From contig JBHGBM010000042.1 in NCBI GenBank assembly GCA_041946965.1, positions 1-64,000 of the forward strand: a stretch of 64,000 bases of DNA, written 5' to 3'. Positions 34,896 through 44,412 of this stretch are shown here, in pieces. The notes below the pieces were generated by a model. It was given only the letters and a program-made list of their open reading frames with translations. It did not search any database and was not told the origin of the DNA. Positions within the stretch are counted from its first letter, which is position 1. Each line of letters opens with the position of its first letter. This stretch comes from JBHGBM01 sp041946965. Lineage in GTDB: Bacteria > Acidobacteriota > Terriglobia > Bryobacterales > Bryobacteraceae. A program made the translations under genes and the position numbers.

Positions 34896-37800
34896 GTGCG
34901 GCACGCCATTTATCTTCTTGCGCTGCTTCTTATTCCACCGGCCGTCCGGGCGCAATCGAGCGCCGGCGGCGGCTCGATCCAGGGCACGGTCAAAGACCGC
35001 TCCGGCGCGGTGATCCCGGGCGCCAGAATCTCCATCGTCAACACCTCCACCTCCGTCGCCACGAAGACGGAATCGAACTCGGAGGGGTTTTACGCGACCC
35101 CGCCGATGATCATCGGCCCGTACAAGGTGCGCGTGGAGGCGGCCGGCATGAAGTCCTGGGAAGGGACGCTCACGCTCGAGGCGGGCAAAGTGGCGGTGCT
35201 CGACGCGAGTCTGGAACCCGGAGAGGTGACCGAGACCATCCAGGTGACCGATTCCGTTCCACTGGTCACCACCACCGACGCCACTGAAGCTTCCACCCTC
35301 GACTCCCAGCGCATCAAGGAGATTCCGATCAACGGCCGGAACCTGAATACCCTGATCGAGGGCGTCACCCCGGGCATCGAGAACATCGGTGAGGTCAACA
35401 CCGGCTTGCGAGTGGCCGGCCTGATGACTTACTCGACCGATTATGTGCAGGACGGAGCGGCGGCGAACAATCGCGAGTTCGGCGGCTCGGCCAACCTGCA
35501 AGGTCTCGAGTCCGTGGGCGAAGTGCGCATCGAGACGAGCTCCTCCTCGGCTAAGTACACCCGCCCCACGTCGATCATCGTGACCACCAAAAGCGGCACC
35601 AATCAACTTCGATTCAGCCTGTTCTGGACGCACCGCAACAACGCCTTCGGAGTCGCCCGCGCCCGCCAGGACGTGTTCCTGGACGGCCGGCCGTACGAAA
35701 CGCCCAAGCTGATCCGCAACGAGTTCGGCGGATCCGTGGGCGGTCCGGTCATCCTGCCCGCTTTCGGCCTGAACGGCAAGGAATTTTACGATGGCCGGGG
35801 GCGCACCTTCTTCTTCTTCACCCGCGAAGGGCAGGAACTGGTGCAGGGACTGACGCGCGAGTTCAAGGTTCCGACGGCGGCCATGCGCCAGGGGGATTTC
35901 AGCAGCCTGATCGATTCCCAGGGCCGCCGCATCACCCTTTACGACCCGATCACCACCCGCATCGAGGAGTTTCCCAACGGCCGGCTGGTTTCGGTTCGCG
36001 ACCCGTTCGAGAACAACCGCATCCCCGTGGACCGCATGAGCCCGCTTGCGCGGCGCATCTACGCGATCACGCCTCTGCCGACCGATATCACCAACCCGGT
36101 GGTCGCCAACAACCTGAAGATCGTAGTTCCGACGACGCAGGCTCCGAACGTCAGCGACAACCCCACGACGCTTCGCGTCGATCACCGTTTCACCGGCAAA
36201 GACAACGTCTTCGTGAAGCTCAACGGCGGGACGCGGCTCGCCAATTTCATAGCCACGGCAAGCACCACGGGCGCGCCGACCGCGAACTGGGAAGCGAACA
36301 CGACCTATTTGCCGGTGAAGGGACGATCGGCGGCCTTGAGTTGGATTCACACGTTTTCCCCGCGGCTTTTCGTCGAGACCCTGGCGAACCGGACCTGGCA
36401 GTTCTCACAGACGGTGACCGGGCCCGTGCAGAAGGATTGGGCCAAGGAACTCGGGCTTCCCAACCCGCTGGGCGAGATCGGCTGGCCGAACCTGGTGAGC
36501 ACCGGTTTCATGGAGTATCGCGAGGGGGACAACCGCCGCCAGCTCTACAGCATGATCTCGAACCTGGAGCAGAACTACACCTTCATCCGCGGCACCCACA
36601 ACGCGCATTTCGGCTTTCGTTATCACGGCGAGAAGCATCACCTGCTTCCGGACCAGGGCGACATCTCGGGCACCGCCGGTTTCAACAGCCTGGCCACGGC
36701 GCTCGAGTCGTCCACAACCGGCTCCACCCTCTCGCCGGGCACCACCCCGCAGACCGGGCACGACGCGGCGAATTTCTTTCTCGGCTATGCGCGGACCTAC
36801 AAAGTAGGCCTGAAGCGCGGCATCATGCGGGTCCGCGATGAGAACTGGGGCCTCTACCTCCAGGACAACTGGAAAGTGACCGGCCGGCTGACCCTCACAC
36901 CCGGCGTGCGGTGGGACATCAATCCGGCTTTCACCGAAGACAACAATCTTCTCTCCGCCTTCGACGTGAAGACCCACTCGATCGTCTTTCCGGAGCCGAT
37001 CGAACATTACTACAAGCTCGGTGCGACTACGCCGCAGGTGGTGGCGACCTTCGAGCGCGTGGGGGTGACCTTCAAGAGTGCGGAGGAACTCGGCAGGTCC
37101 AAGCAGCTTTTCCCCTCGAACTACTTCGACATCGGCCCGCGCGCCGGCTTCGTGTACGTCCTGAACCGCGGCGACCGCCCGTGGCTGGTCCGCGGAGGCT
37201 ACGGCATGTTCATTTCGGCCGTGCCCATGCGCACGCTCCTGGCGCAGTTCTCCGGCCTGCCTCCGTTCCGCCTCGATTACACCTACGACCCGAACAGCGC
37301 AAACCAGAGCCCCGACGGCATTCAGAACTACCTGCTGCGCAACGTTCCTCATATCCAGGCGGGAGTCAACAGCGCCAACGTGATCGATCTGAACGATCCG
37401 ACGGCGGTGTCGCGCGGGAGGAGCGTCATCGGCATGGACGGCGCGCAGCCCAGCCTGAAGATCCACGAATGGAATGTCGCGATCGAGAGGCAGCTATCCG
37501 ATTCCACGGTCGTGCGCCTCTCCTACAAGGGCAAGCACGGGGTCAACGCGGACCAGTTGCTGAACATCAACGGCACCCAGACCGACTACGTCTGGTATCT
37601 GACCACCGGGCGGGCCACCCCGACCGGAGAATTCAGTTCGGTGCTGCGGCGTCCGTTCGACCGGAACGCCTACACCGACGTGCGGATTCTCCAGCGGAGC
37701 GGCTACATCAACTCTTCCACGTGGAGCGTGGAAGTGGAGCGGCGGTTCCGCCGCGGCCTCCAGTTTCAGGGCTTTTATACGCTGACGAATGCGCTCCGGC

Positions 37801-38674
37801 TCGCGGGCAACTCGTTCCGCGACGATGTCCTGAGCCCCGCCGCCTACCTCCCCGGCACGGTCCCCACGGACCTGAAGGAGCTCAACCGGTTTCTCTTCTA
37901 CGATCGGGATACGGCCATCCCGAAGCATCGCATCCGCTGGAACTGGATCTACGATGTGCCGGTGGGCAGGGGCCGCCACTTTCTGCGGCGCGCTCCGAAG
38001 GCGGTGGATGCCGTGCTGGGCGGCTGGCGCATCTCCGGGATGGGGACGCACCTCAGTTCCTGGTACTCGATGCCGACGGGTGACTGGGGAGAGATGGGAA
38101 CCTTCGAGGTCTACCGCAACAAGTACCGCATCCTCGATTGCCGCAAGACGCCGGCGCTGGCGACGGATCCCCGCGATGAGCGCTGCGTGGAAGGCTACCT
38201 GTGGTTCAACGGCTATATCTCCCAACGCTTCATTGAGAGCCGCAATGAAGCGGGACTCCGCAACGGCGTGTTTGGGCTTCCGCCGGACTACAAACCCGCC
38301 ATCAAGCCCATCAACCCCTGGCCCAAGGGGGGGTGCCGGACGACCTGAACGCGAACGACTACGATACCGATGTCGTCTACCTGCCTCTGATCACCGGCGG
38401 CGTGGTCCGCGTCAGCTACGACACCGGTCTGCATCCATGGCGCAACCAGCACCTGCTCGGGCCGTTCAACTGGACCATGGACACCTCGCTGATGAAGTTC
38501 TTCCGCTTCGCCGAGCGCGCGCGCCTGCGCGCGACAGTCGATATCTTCAACGTCTTCAACCTGCACGGCCTCAACGTGCCGGGTTCGGACGGCATTGCGA
38601 GCCTGGAGCGGTCCTTTGACCGCTTCGGTTTCCGGCCGCGCCAGGTGCAGGTTTCCCTGCGGCTCGAGTTTTGA
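34896..38674 (+). pseudogene. Oar-like TonB-dependent receptor with a frameshift in a G run
   Basis: Third Oar-like receptor, about 1259 residues if repaired. Signal peptide (ends VRAQS), carboxypeptidase-regulatory-like domain (IQGTVKDRSGAVIPGARISIVN), plug (EIPINGRNLNTLIEGVTPG) and barrel are all present. At 38327-38333 a run of seven Gs breaks the frame. In the first frame it reads NPWPKGGCRTT then stop at 38348. In the second frame the barrel continues from VPDDLNANDYDTDVVYLPL to the C-terminal VSLRLEF. Adding one G (eight in all) restores KGGVPDD. This is a sequencing slip, a phase-variable tract or a real mutation. The GTG start has AGGGGA upstream, and a TIGR03437 protein follows at once. 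Confidence 0.88.
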
Positions 38675-38679
38675 GGGGC

Positions 38680-41304
38680 ATGATGAAGCTGCTCGCCATT
38701 TTCCTGAGCGTGACGGCCTACGGCCAGGAATGCCGGATCACCTCCGTGAGTCCCGCGCAGCCCGAGCCCAGGATTGAGGATGGCGAGAACGCGCTCGAAT
38801 CGGAGACCTTCCAAACCTCGGTATTCGCGCTCTCGCCGAACGACATTCCGTACTTCGTCGACAGCGTCAACCGCATCCGCCGCATCGATCCGGACGGACG
38901 CGTGCGGACGGTTGCGGGAAACAGTTTTCGCGCCGATGTCGCGCGAGCGGGTCCCGCCCTCGAGACCCCGCTGCCCCCGGTGACGCAACTCGCATTCTCT
39001 CCCTCCGGAGTGCTGCACTTCGCTTCGGCGGGACGCGTGCTGCGCGTGGTGGACGGCATGATCGAAGTGGTTGCCGGGACGGCGCAGCCCGGATTCAACG
39101 GCGAAGCGGGCCCGGCCACCGAAATCAATCTCGGCAACCTGGTGAGCATCGCGTTCCAGCCCTCGGGCAGCCTGCTGGTGATCGACGGCTTTGCGCGCGT
39201 GAGGCGCGTCGATCCCGACGGGACCCTGCGGACGGTAGCGGGCTGCGCGCGGCCCGCGGCGTCCGGCGGTTTCACGGGTGATAACGGACCCGCCGCCGAG
39301 GCGTCGCTGTCGAGCCCGCGCCAGGTGGTGGCGTTTGCCGACGGTTCGTTCTGGATCAAGGACCTCTCCGGGCGCCATCTCCGCCTGGTGGCCGCGGACG
39401 GAATCATACGGACCCTCAATCCGAATTTCGAGTCCTCGGTGAACATCCTAATGATGCCGGACGGGACGCCCGCGGCCGGCACGTCGAACCGCGTCTACCT
39501 CCTGCGGCCGAACGGCGCGTTTGAGACCGGCGTCAACCCGTTCGCGCCTTTCACCGGCACGCCGCGCGGCGTCGCCTCCGACGGTTCGCTCTTCTACCAG
39601 GGATCGACGCGCCCCGAACAGAGCAACCCGCTGATCCGCATGACCGGCCGGCAGCAGACCGTAATCGCCGGCGCCCCGGTTGCGGCCACGGTGGACGGCC
39701 AAGCCCCGCCGTACGGAATCTGGAACCCGCGCACGAAGTCGCTGTTCTATTCCGCCTCCCAGGGGGGCAAAGCCGGAATCCTGGAAGTGCAGGCGGGCCA
39801 GGCGCCCCGCTTCGTGGCCGGCGGCGGCGCGGACATCGGCGACGCGGAAGGCAAGACGGCCACCAGTCTGAATCTTTTCGGTCTCACCATGTTCACGGTG
39901 GACAACGAAGGCCGCATCGTCATTCTCGATGCGAACCGCCGCCGGATTCTGGTTGTGGGGCAGGATGGCAAGGTGTCGGTGCTGAGGACGCAGGGGGGCG
40001 AGCCGGTGCTCTATGCGCCGCTCGGCGGCCTCTCCAACTGGCAGCGCATTACCGTGGACAACGCCGGCAACATCTACTGGTTTTCGCGCGGCGCCACACC
40101 CACCGGCGGCGTCTTCACCGCCGACATCGCGGTCTGGCGCCGGGATACATCCTCGCTCAGCGCCTTCACCGTGGCGGGGCTTTACGCACTGACGCGGCTG
40201 GAAGACGGCAGCGCGGCGGTGCTGGCGGGCAACAGCGCGAATTTCCGCTCGCTCTACCGCATCAGCCCGGAGGGTCTCGGGGAGCCCCAACCGGACTACC
40301 TGATGCTGCCGTTTCAATCCGTGGCCCAGATTCAGGGCGAGCCTTATTTCACCACCAGCGGGGGACGGCTGTTCCGCGGGGGCGCGGACCGGCGGCGGTT
40401 CTTCGACCTCCAGCGGCTGCCTTCCGGGACCGCCTGGTCGCCGGATTTCGTGGCGGCCACGCCCTCCCACGTCATGGTGCACATGGCGGACGGCGGTTTC
40501 TACCGCATCGAGAACATCGACTCGTGCAAGTGGCTTCCTCAGCCGCGGCTGGCGCCCGGCAGCGTGGTGAATGCCGCCAATCCGGAGTTTGTGGACACGA
40601 TTTCGCCGCGGCAGTTGATCACGGTGTACGGCTCGGGCCTGGGCCCGCCGGAAGGCCAGGGTTACGTGCTCGACGGGCTTCTGCGCGCGACGGGCCAGCC
40701 TGCGCCTTATCCCAACGTCACCATGGGGAACTTCTCCGGGTCGATTCCCAATGCGACGCTTTCCGGCAACGCGCTGCCGGTGGTCTACTCGAACAGCTCG
40801 CAGATGACGCTTCAGGTGCGCACCGACAGGCCTTCCTCCGGCCAGTTCCTGCTCTACTTCAACTGGCAGGGCCTGTACCTGATCTATCCGAACCGGATCC
40901 GCGTGCAGGCGGCCACGCCCGGCCTGTTCACGGCGGAGGGTTCCGGGGACGGCCTCGCCATGGCGCTCAACGAAGACGGCACGCGGCACAGCGCGTCCAA
41001 CCCGGCCCGGCCGGGTTCGCTGGTGCATCTCTACGGAACGGGCTTCGGCGCCATCAGCACAAACCTGCCGCTCGGTGAATTCTACAGGGCCGACCCCCGT
41101 GTCAGCGTGACGCAGCCGGTCGCCGTGTGGATTGGAGACCGGCCGGCGGCGGTGGAATTCGCGGGCGGCGCGCCGGATACGCTGGGCGTCATCGAGGTTC
41201 GCGTGCGCGTTCCGGAAGACCTCCCCGAGGGACAACACCCGGTGAGGGTCCAGGTGGGAGAAGAGGCCGGCTCGTCGCAGAAGGTGACGCTGAACGTACG
41301 CTGA
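38680..41304 (+). CDS. Exported NHL-repeat protein with TIGR03437 C-terminal domain
   Basis: About 874-residue secreted protein. Signal peptide MMKLLAIFLSVTAYGQ; then roughly 600 residues of propeller-type repeats of the NHL kind (RRIDPDGRVRTVAGN, VVDGMIEVVAGTAQPGFNGE, RRVDPDGTLRTVAG, AADGIIRTL). The last 260 residues form the Solibacter-type TIGR03437 domain (SVVNAANPEFVDTISPRQL, ITVYGSGLGPPEGQG, SLVHLYGTGFGAI). It starts 6-9 bases after the Oar-like gene, with GAGGGG just upstream, so the two are probably one operon and may act together at the cell surface. Function is unknown. Confidence 0.85.
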   Translation: MMKLLAIFLSVTAYGQECRITSVSPAQPEPRIEDGENALESETFQTSVFALSPNDIPYFVDSVNRIRRIDPDGRVRTVAGNSFRADVARAGPALETPLPPVTQLAFSPSGVLHFASAGRVLRVVDGMIEVVAGTAQPGFNGEAGPATEINLGNLVSIAFQPSGSLLVIDGFARVRRVDPDGTLRTVAGCARPAASGGFTGDNGPAAEASLSSPRQVVAFADGSFWIKDLSGRHLRLVAADGIIRTLNPNFESSVNILMMPDGTPAAGTSNRVYLLRPNGAFETGVNPFAPFTGTPRGVASDGSLFYQGSTRPEQSNPLIRMTGRQQTVIAGAPVAATVDGQAPPYGIWNPRTKSLFYSASQGGKAGILEVQAGQAPRFVAGGGADIGDAEGKTATSLNLFGLTMFTVDNEGRIVILDANRRRILVVGQDGKVSVLRTQGGEPVLYAPLGGLSNWQRITVDNAGNIYWFSRGATPTGGVFTADIAVWRRDTSSLSAFTVAGLYALTRLEDGSAAVLAGNSANFRSLYRISPEGLGEPQPDYLMLPFQSVAQIQGEPYFTTSGGRLFRGGADRRRFFDLQRLPSGTAWSPDFVAATPSHVMVHMADGGFYRIENIDSCKWLPQPRLAPGSVVNAANPEFVDTISPRQLITVYGSGLGPPEGQGYVLDGLLRATGQPAPYPNVTMGNFSGSIPNATLSGNALPVVYSNSSQMTLQVRTDRPSSGQFLLYFNWQGLYLIYPNRIRVQAATPGLFTAEGSGDGLAMALNEDGTRHSASNPARPGSLVHLYGTGFGAISTNLPLGEFYRADPRVSVTQPVAVWIGDRPAAVEFAGGAPDTLGVIEVRVRVPEDLPEGQHPVRVQVGEEAGSSQKVTLNVR

Positions 41305-41354
41305 GGCGGAGGATCGCGTAGTCGAAAACGCCCGCCCAGGGGTCTTAGAAGTGA

Positions 41355-43094
41355 ATGCGCGCGCTGTGTCTATTGCTGGCGGCCGCCGGGAGCGCCGCCG
41401 GTCAGATAAACCTCACGGATCTGGCCATCACGGGAGATGGCGGCACGGCGTATTTCACCTCGGCCCTGCCCCTCAAGGATGAGGCCGTCGAGCCGGGGTT
41501 GGCGCCCGGCCGCATTTTCCGAACCGGCCCGGCGGGGTTCGAACTTTACATGCAGCGGCCCCGGATCGATCCGCCGCCCGCGGGCCCGGGTCTCGTCCGG
41601 CTGACAAACTACTTCCAACTCTCCCGCGCGCAGGCCAGCCGCGACGGCGGCATCGTGGCCGTCACCGGCGCCCGGGTGTGCTCCGGCAGCTCGCGCTGCG
41701 CTTCCGAGACCACCCTGCAAACCACGGTCACCGGCCTCCCCGGCGGACCGGTCGAAGTGACCGGCTCCGGGCGCCTCAGCGGGAACGGGCGCTACCTCCT
41801 GATCACTTCCAATGGGTCGATCGGGGGGAACTGCTCGTATGTGGCGGACCTCCTGCAACCCGGCGAGAAACCGTGCGTGGCGCCGGGGGATTACGCCGCG
41901 CCCACCGGCCGCGCGGTGGCCGACGATGGCACCGCTGTAGTGGCCTCCGGGTCGCTGTATATCCTCCAGAGCGGGAAAGCCATCGAGGTGCGGGCGCCCC
42001 CGGGTTCGCCCGGAGAGGCCGTGATCGACTCGTCGGCAACCGTGATCGTCTACTCGTTGCTCGACTGGCGCACCAATCGCCGTTCGATTCGCATCTACCG
42101 GGTGGCGGAGGGGCGCGACGCCGCACTCGCCGCGGTTTCCGGCGAGGACAGCCATGCCCCCTACGTCACCGCCGACGGCCGCCGCGTCATGTTCCTCTCC
42201 GGCGGCCAGATCTACACGGTCCCGGCCGCCGGCGGGACGCCCCGGCAGGTGACGCGCGACGCGAGCGGCGTGCTCTCGGCGGCCATGTCCGACGACGGCA
42301 AAGCCGCCTGGTATTTCTCCGGGGCCGGGCGCCTGTATTCGGTGAGCCTGGACACAGGCGAGACCCGTGAGCGCCTCGGCCGCACGCCGCAGATCGGGTT
42401 TGTGGCGCGCATGACCGCCGGTTCGATCTACTCGCTCCCCGGCGCCGGTTTCGCCGACGTCACGTCCGCCGCGGCCTCCTTTCCGCTGCCCCGTTCGCTC
42501 GGCGGCGTGTCCGTGACCGTGAACGGCGTGGACGCCCCGCTCGTCTGGGTCGCCCCCACGGAGATCCTGCTCCAGGCGCCCTACGGCATCGAAGGGGAAA
42601 CCAGGGTGCAGGTCAACACGGAGGACGCCTCGCCGTTTATTCCGCAGCGGAGCTTCGCCGGCACCGCCCTGGCGAGCCTGGGGGCGTTCCTCTACAACCC
42701 GCGGTCGCCCTCGGCGTACGGCGGGTGGGACGCATTCGCCATTCACGAAGACTGGAGCGCGCTCGTGACCCAGGAGAACCCCGCACGCCCCAGTGAGATC
42801 GTTCACCTTTACGGGACCGGCTTCGGCCGTGTAGACCCGCAACCCGCCGACGGCGAGCCCTCGCCGTTCGCCCCCACCCTCACACGGGTCACGTGCTGGG
42901 CATGGGGAGCCGACAACGCGGCCAAACTCGACATCCCGGTGTTTTACTCCGGCCTCGCTCCGGGACTTGCGGGGATCTACCAGCTTGACGTGCTGCTGCC
43001 GGCCTCGAACCTGCGGCCTTCGGTGCAACTGAACTGCGCCGGGGAAGGCGACAGCAGCAACTTCTATGGCTCGTTCGCCGTGGGGATCAGGTAG
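41355..43094 (+). CDS. Exported protein with propeller repeats and TIGR03437 domain
   Basis: 579-residue secreted protein. The short signal peptide (MRALCLLLAAAGSAAGQ) is followed by TolB/PD40-like blocks (LAITGDGGTAYFTS, VTADGRRVMFLSGGQIYTVPAAGG, AMSDDGKAAWYFSGAGRLYSV). The C-terminal TIGR03437 domain follows (VTVNGVDAPLVWVAPTEI, LQAPYGIEG, IVHLYGTGFGRVDPQ). The ATG is 50 bases after the previous gene, in the same operon direction. The paired TIGR03437 proteins behind an Oar-like receptor suggest a surface-exposed binding set. No enzymatic motif is visible. Confidence 0.82.
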   Translation: MRALCLLLAAAGSAAGQINLTDLAITGDGGTAYFTSALPLKDEAVEPGLAPGRIFRTGPAGFELYMQRPRIDPPPAGPGLVRLTNYFQLSRAQASRDGGIVAVTGARVCSGSSRCASETTLQTTVTGLPGGPVEVTGSGRLSGNGRYLLITSNGSIGGNCSYVADLLQPGEKPCVAPGDYAAPTGRAVADDGTAVVASGSLYILQSGKAIEVRAPPGSPGEAVIDSSATVIVYSLLDWRTNRRSIRIYRVAEGRDAALAAVSGEDSHAPYVTADGRRVMFLSGGQIYTVPAAGGTPRQVTRDASGVLSAAMSDDGKAAWYFSGAGRLYSVSLDTGETRERLGRTPQIGFVARMTAGSIYSLPGAGFADVTSAAASFPLPRSLGGVSVTVNGVDAPLVWVAPTEILLQAPYGIEGETRVQVNTEDASPFIPQRSFAGTALASLGAFLYNPRSPSAYGGWDAFAIHEDWSALVTQENPARPSEIVHLYGTGFGRVDPQPADGEPSPFAPTLTRVTCWAWGADNAAKLDIPVFYSGLAPGLAGIYQLDVLLPASNLRPSVQLNCAGEGDSSNFYGSFAVGIR

Positions 43095-43188
43095 AAACCT
43101 CTGCCTGCTGCTTGCCGCCGGGGATGTGGATGGTGAACGTGGAACCCTGCCCCGGCCGGCGGTCCACGGTGATGTGCCCGCCCATCAT
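43087..43188 (-). pseudogene. C-terminal fragment of a sensor histidine kinase
   Basis: 33 codons reading MMGGHITVDRRPGQGSTF...IPGG then a stop at 43087. This matches the final G2-box region of HisKA/HATPase kinases (M-G-G-x-I-x-V-x-S-x-P-G-x-G-S-T-F). Its end overlaps the stop of the TIGR03437 gene by 8 bases in convergent orientation, a normal gene arrangement. Upstream of about 43189 the kinase is missing, and the stop codon of the next minus-strand gene follows within 15 bases. Confidence 0.6.
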
Positions 43189-43203
43189 CGGCAGGATCAC
43201 CGG

Positions 43204-44412
43204 TCAGCCGGTAATCGCCGCGGCGTCGATCAGGTACACCTGCCGGCCGCCGTTGTGCACCAAATCGACCGTCACCATGCGGCCGTCGCGGCTGATTCTC
43301 GGGTGCGTGTCGCAGCGCCATTCACCCGTGTACTCTTTGGGCGAGAGAAAATGCCCCAGCGGATGCCGGGCGCCCGAGCGGGTGTCGAACAGGTACGGGT
43401 GCTGGTAGCGTTCCTTGTCCGGGTAGGTGTCGCACACGATCCAGCGGTTTCCGGGCAGGTAGGTGCAGTGACCGTCGGAGACCATGACGCCTTCCCCCAC
43501 AACTTCCACCCGGTCCGTGCGGTCTTCGTAAAGATAGAATCTGCCGCCCTTGGGCGGGCGTCTGGCCCAGCCGAGAATGTGGGTGGCGTCGCGCCAGATG
43601 AAGTGCGACATGCCGCCGAAGTCATCGACCGTGTGAACGTTCTTCCCTTCCAGGTCGGCGGTGAACATGCGCGTGTACCAGCCCTTGCCGGGAGGCCCGC
43701 AGCGGTGCAGAAAAATGAAGCGCTTGCCGTCCGGCGCGAACAGCAGGTGGTTGAACCAGTGCTTGGAGCCCGTCCAGTCGTGGCGCGCGCAGGGGATGCG
43801 GACGGCATCCGCGAAAGAAAAGATCAGCTTGCGCGCACCGCTCTTCAGGTCCATGCGCCAGATGCCGGCATCCTCGGGCGCGGCCACGTCGCGGTTGGGA
43901 TCCGGAATGCCGTTGTAGCCGTAGCCGGGGCGCGTGTCGGCCAGGCGGCGGAAATCCGGCGCGACGGCCCAGCGTCCGTCGGGGCTCACCGCATAAATCG
44001 GTCCCGGCAGCGTGCGCAGCTTGCGCGACTTCACGTCGAGAATGCGGCTGACGTAAGCGCCGCCCTCGCGGTCGTTGAAAATCACTTCCGACTTCGACCC
44101 CGGCAGCCATTGCAGCATGCACCCCTGCTGCCAGCACCATGCGGTTGAGCGGCCAAGCGGAATCCAGCGGTCGCCGTCCTTGAGGTCGATCATGCCGAGC
44201 GTGATGGCATCGTCGGGACGCGGCGAGCGGTGCTCGAAATCCACCTCCATGGCGAGCGCGTAGCGGTTGGCGGGATCGAACTGGAGCTTATCGTAATAGG
44301 CGAACCAGTGGAACTTCGGCCCGCGGGTGATGGCGCGCACCGGCGGCAGCTTCTCCTGGCCCGCCAGCGGCGCGGCGGCCAGGGCGGTAATGAAATCGCG
44401 TCTGCGCATCAT
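43204..44412 (-). CDS. Exported propeller-like protein of unknown function
   Basis: 402-residue protein with a twin-arginine-type start (MMRRRDFITALAAAPLAG). It has repeated beta-propeller-like blocks (HWFAYYDKLQFDPANRYALAMEVDFE, IYAVSPDGRWAV, LLFAPDGKRFIFLHR, HGHCTYLPGNRWIV-like segments). The family occurs in Acidobacteriota and Verrucomicrobia as hypothetical proteins and faintly resembles oligogalacturonate-lyase-type propellers. I would not name an activity. The ATG overlaps the stop of the GH43 gene by 4 bases, so the two are translationally coupled and probably work on the same plant polysaccharide. The 3' side abuts the kinase fragment. Confidence 0.65.
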   Translation of the reverse strand: MMRRRDFITALAAAPLAGQEKLPPVRAITRGPKFHWFAYYDKLQFDPANRYALAMEVDFEHRSPRPDDAITLGMIDLKDGDRWIPLGRSTAWCWQQGCMLQWLPGSKSEVIFNDREGGAYVSRILDVKSRKLRTLPGPIYAVSPDGRWAVAPDFRRLADTRPGYGYNGIPDPNRDVAAPEDAGIWRMDLKSGARKLIFSFADAVRIPCARHDWTGSKHWFNHLLFAPDGKRFIFLHRCGPPGKGWYTRMFTADLEGKNVHTVDDFGGMSHFIWRDATHILGWARRPPKGGRFYLYEDRTDRVEVVGEGVMVSDGHCTYLPGNRWIVCDTYPDKERYQHPYLFDTRSGARHPLGHFLSPKEYTGEWRCDTHPRISRDGRMVTVDLVHNGGRQVYLIDAAAITG

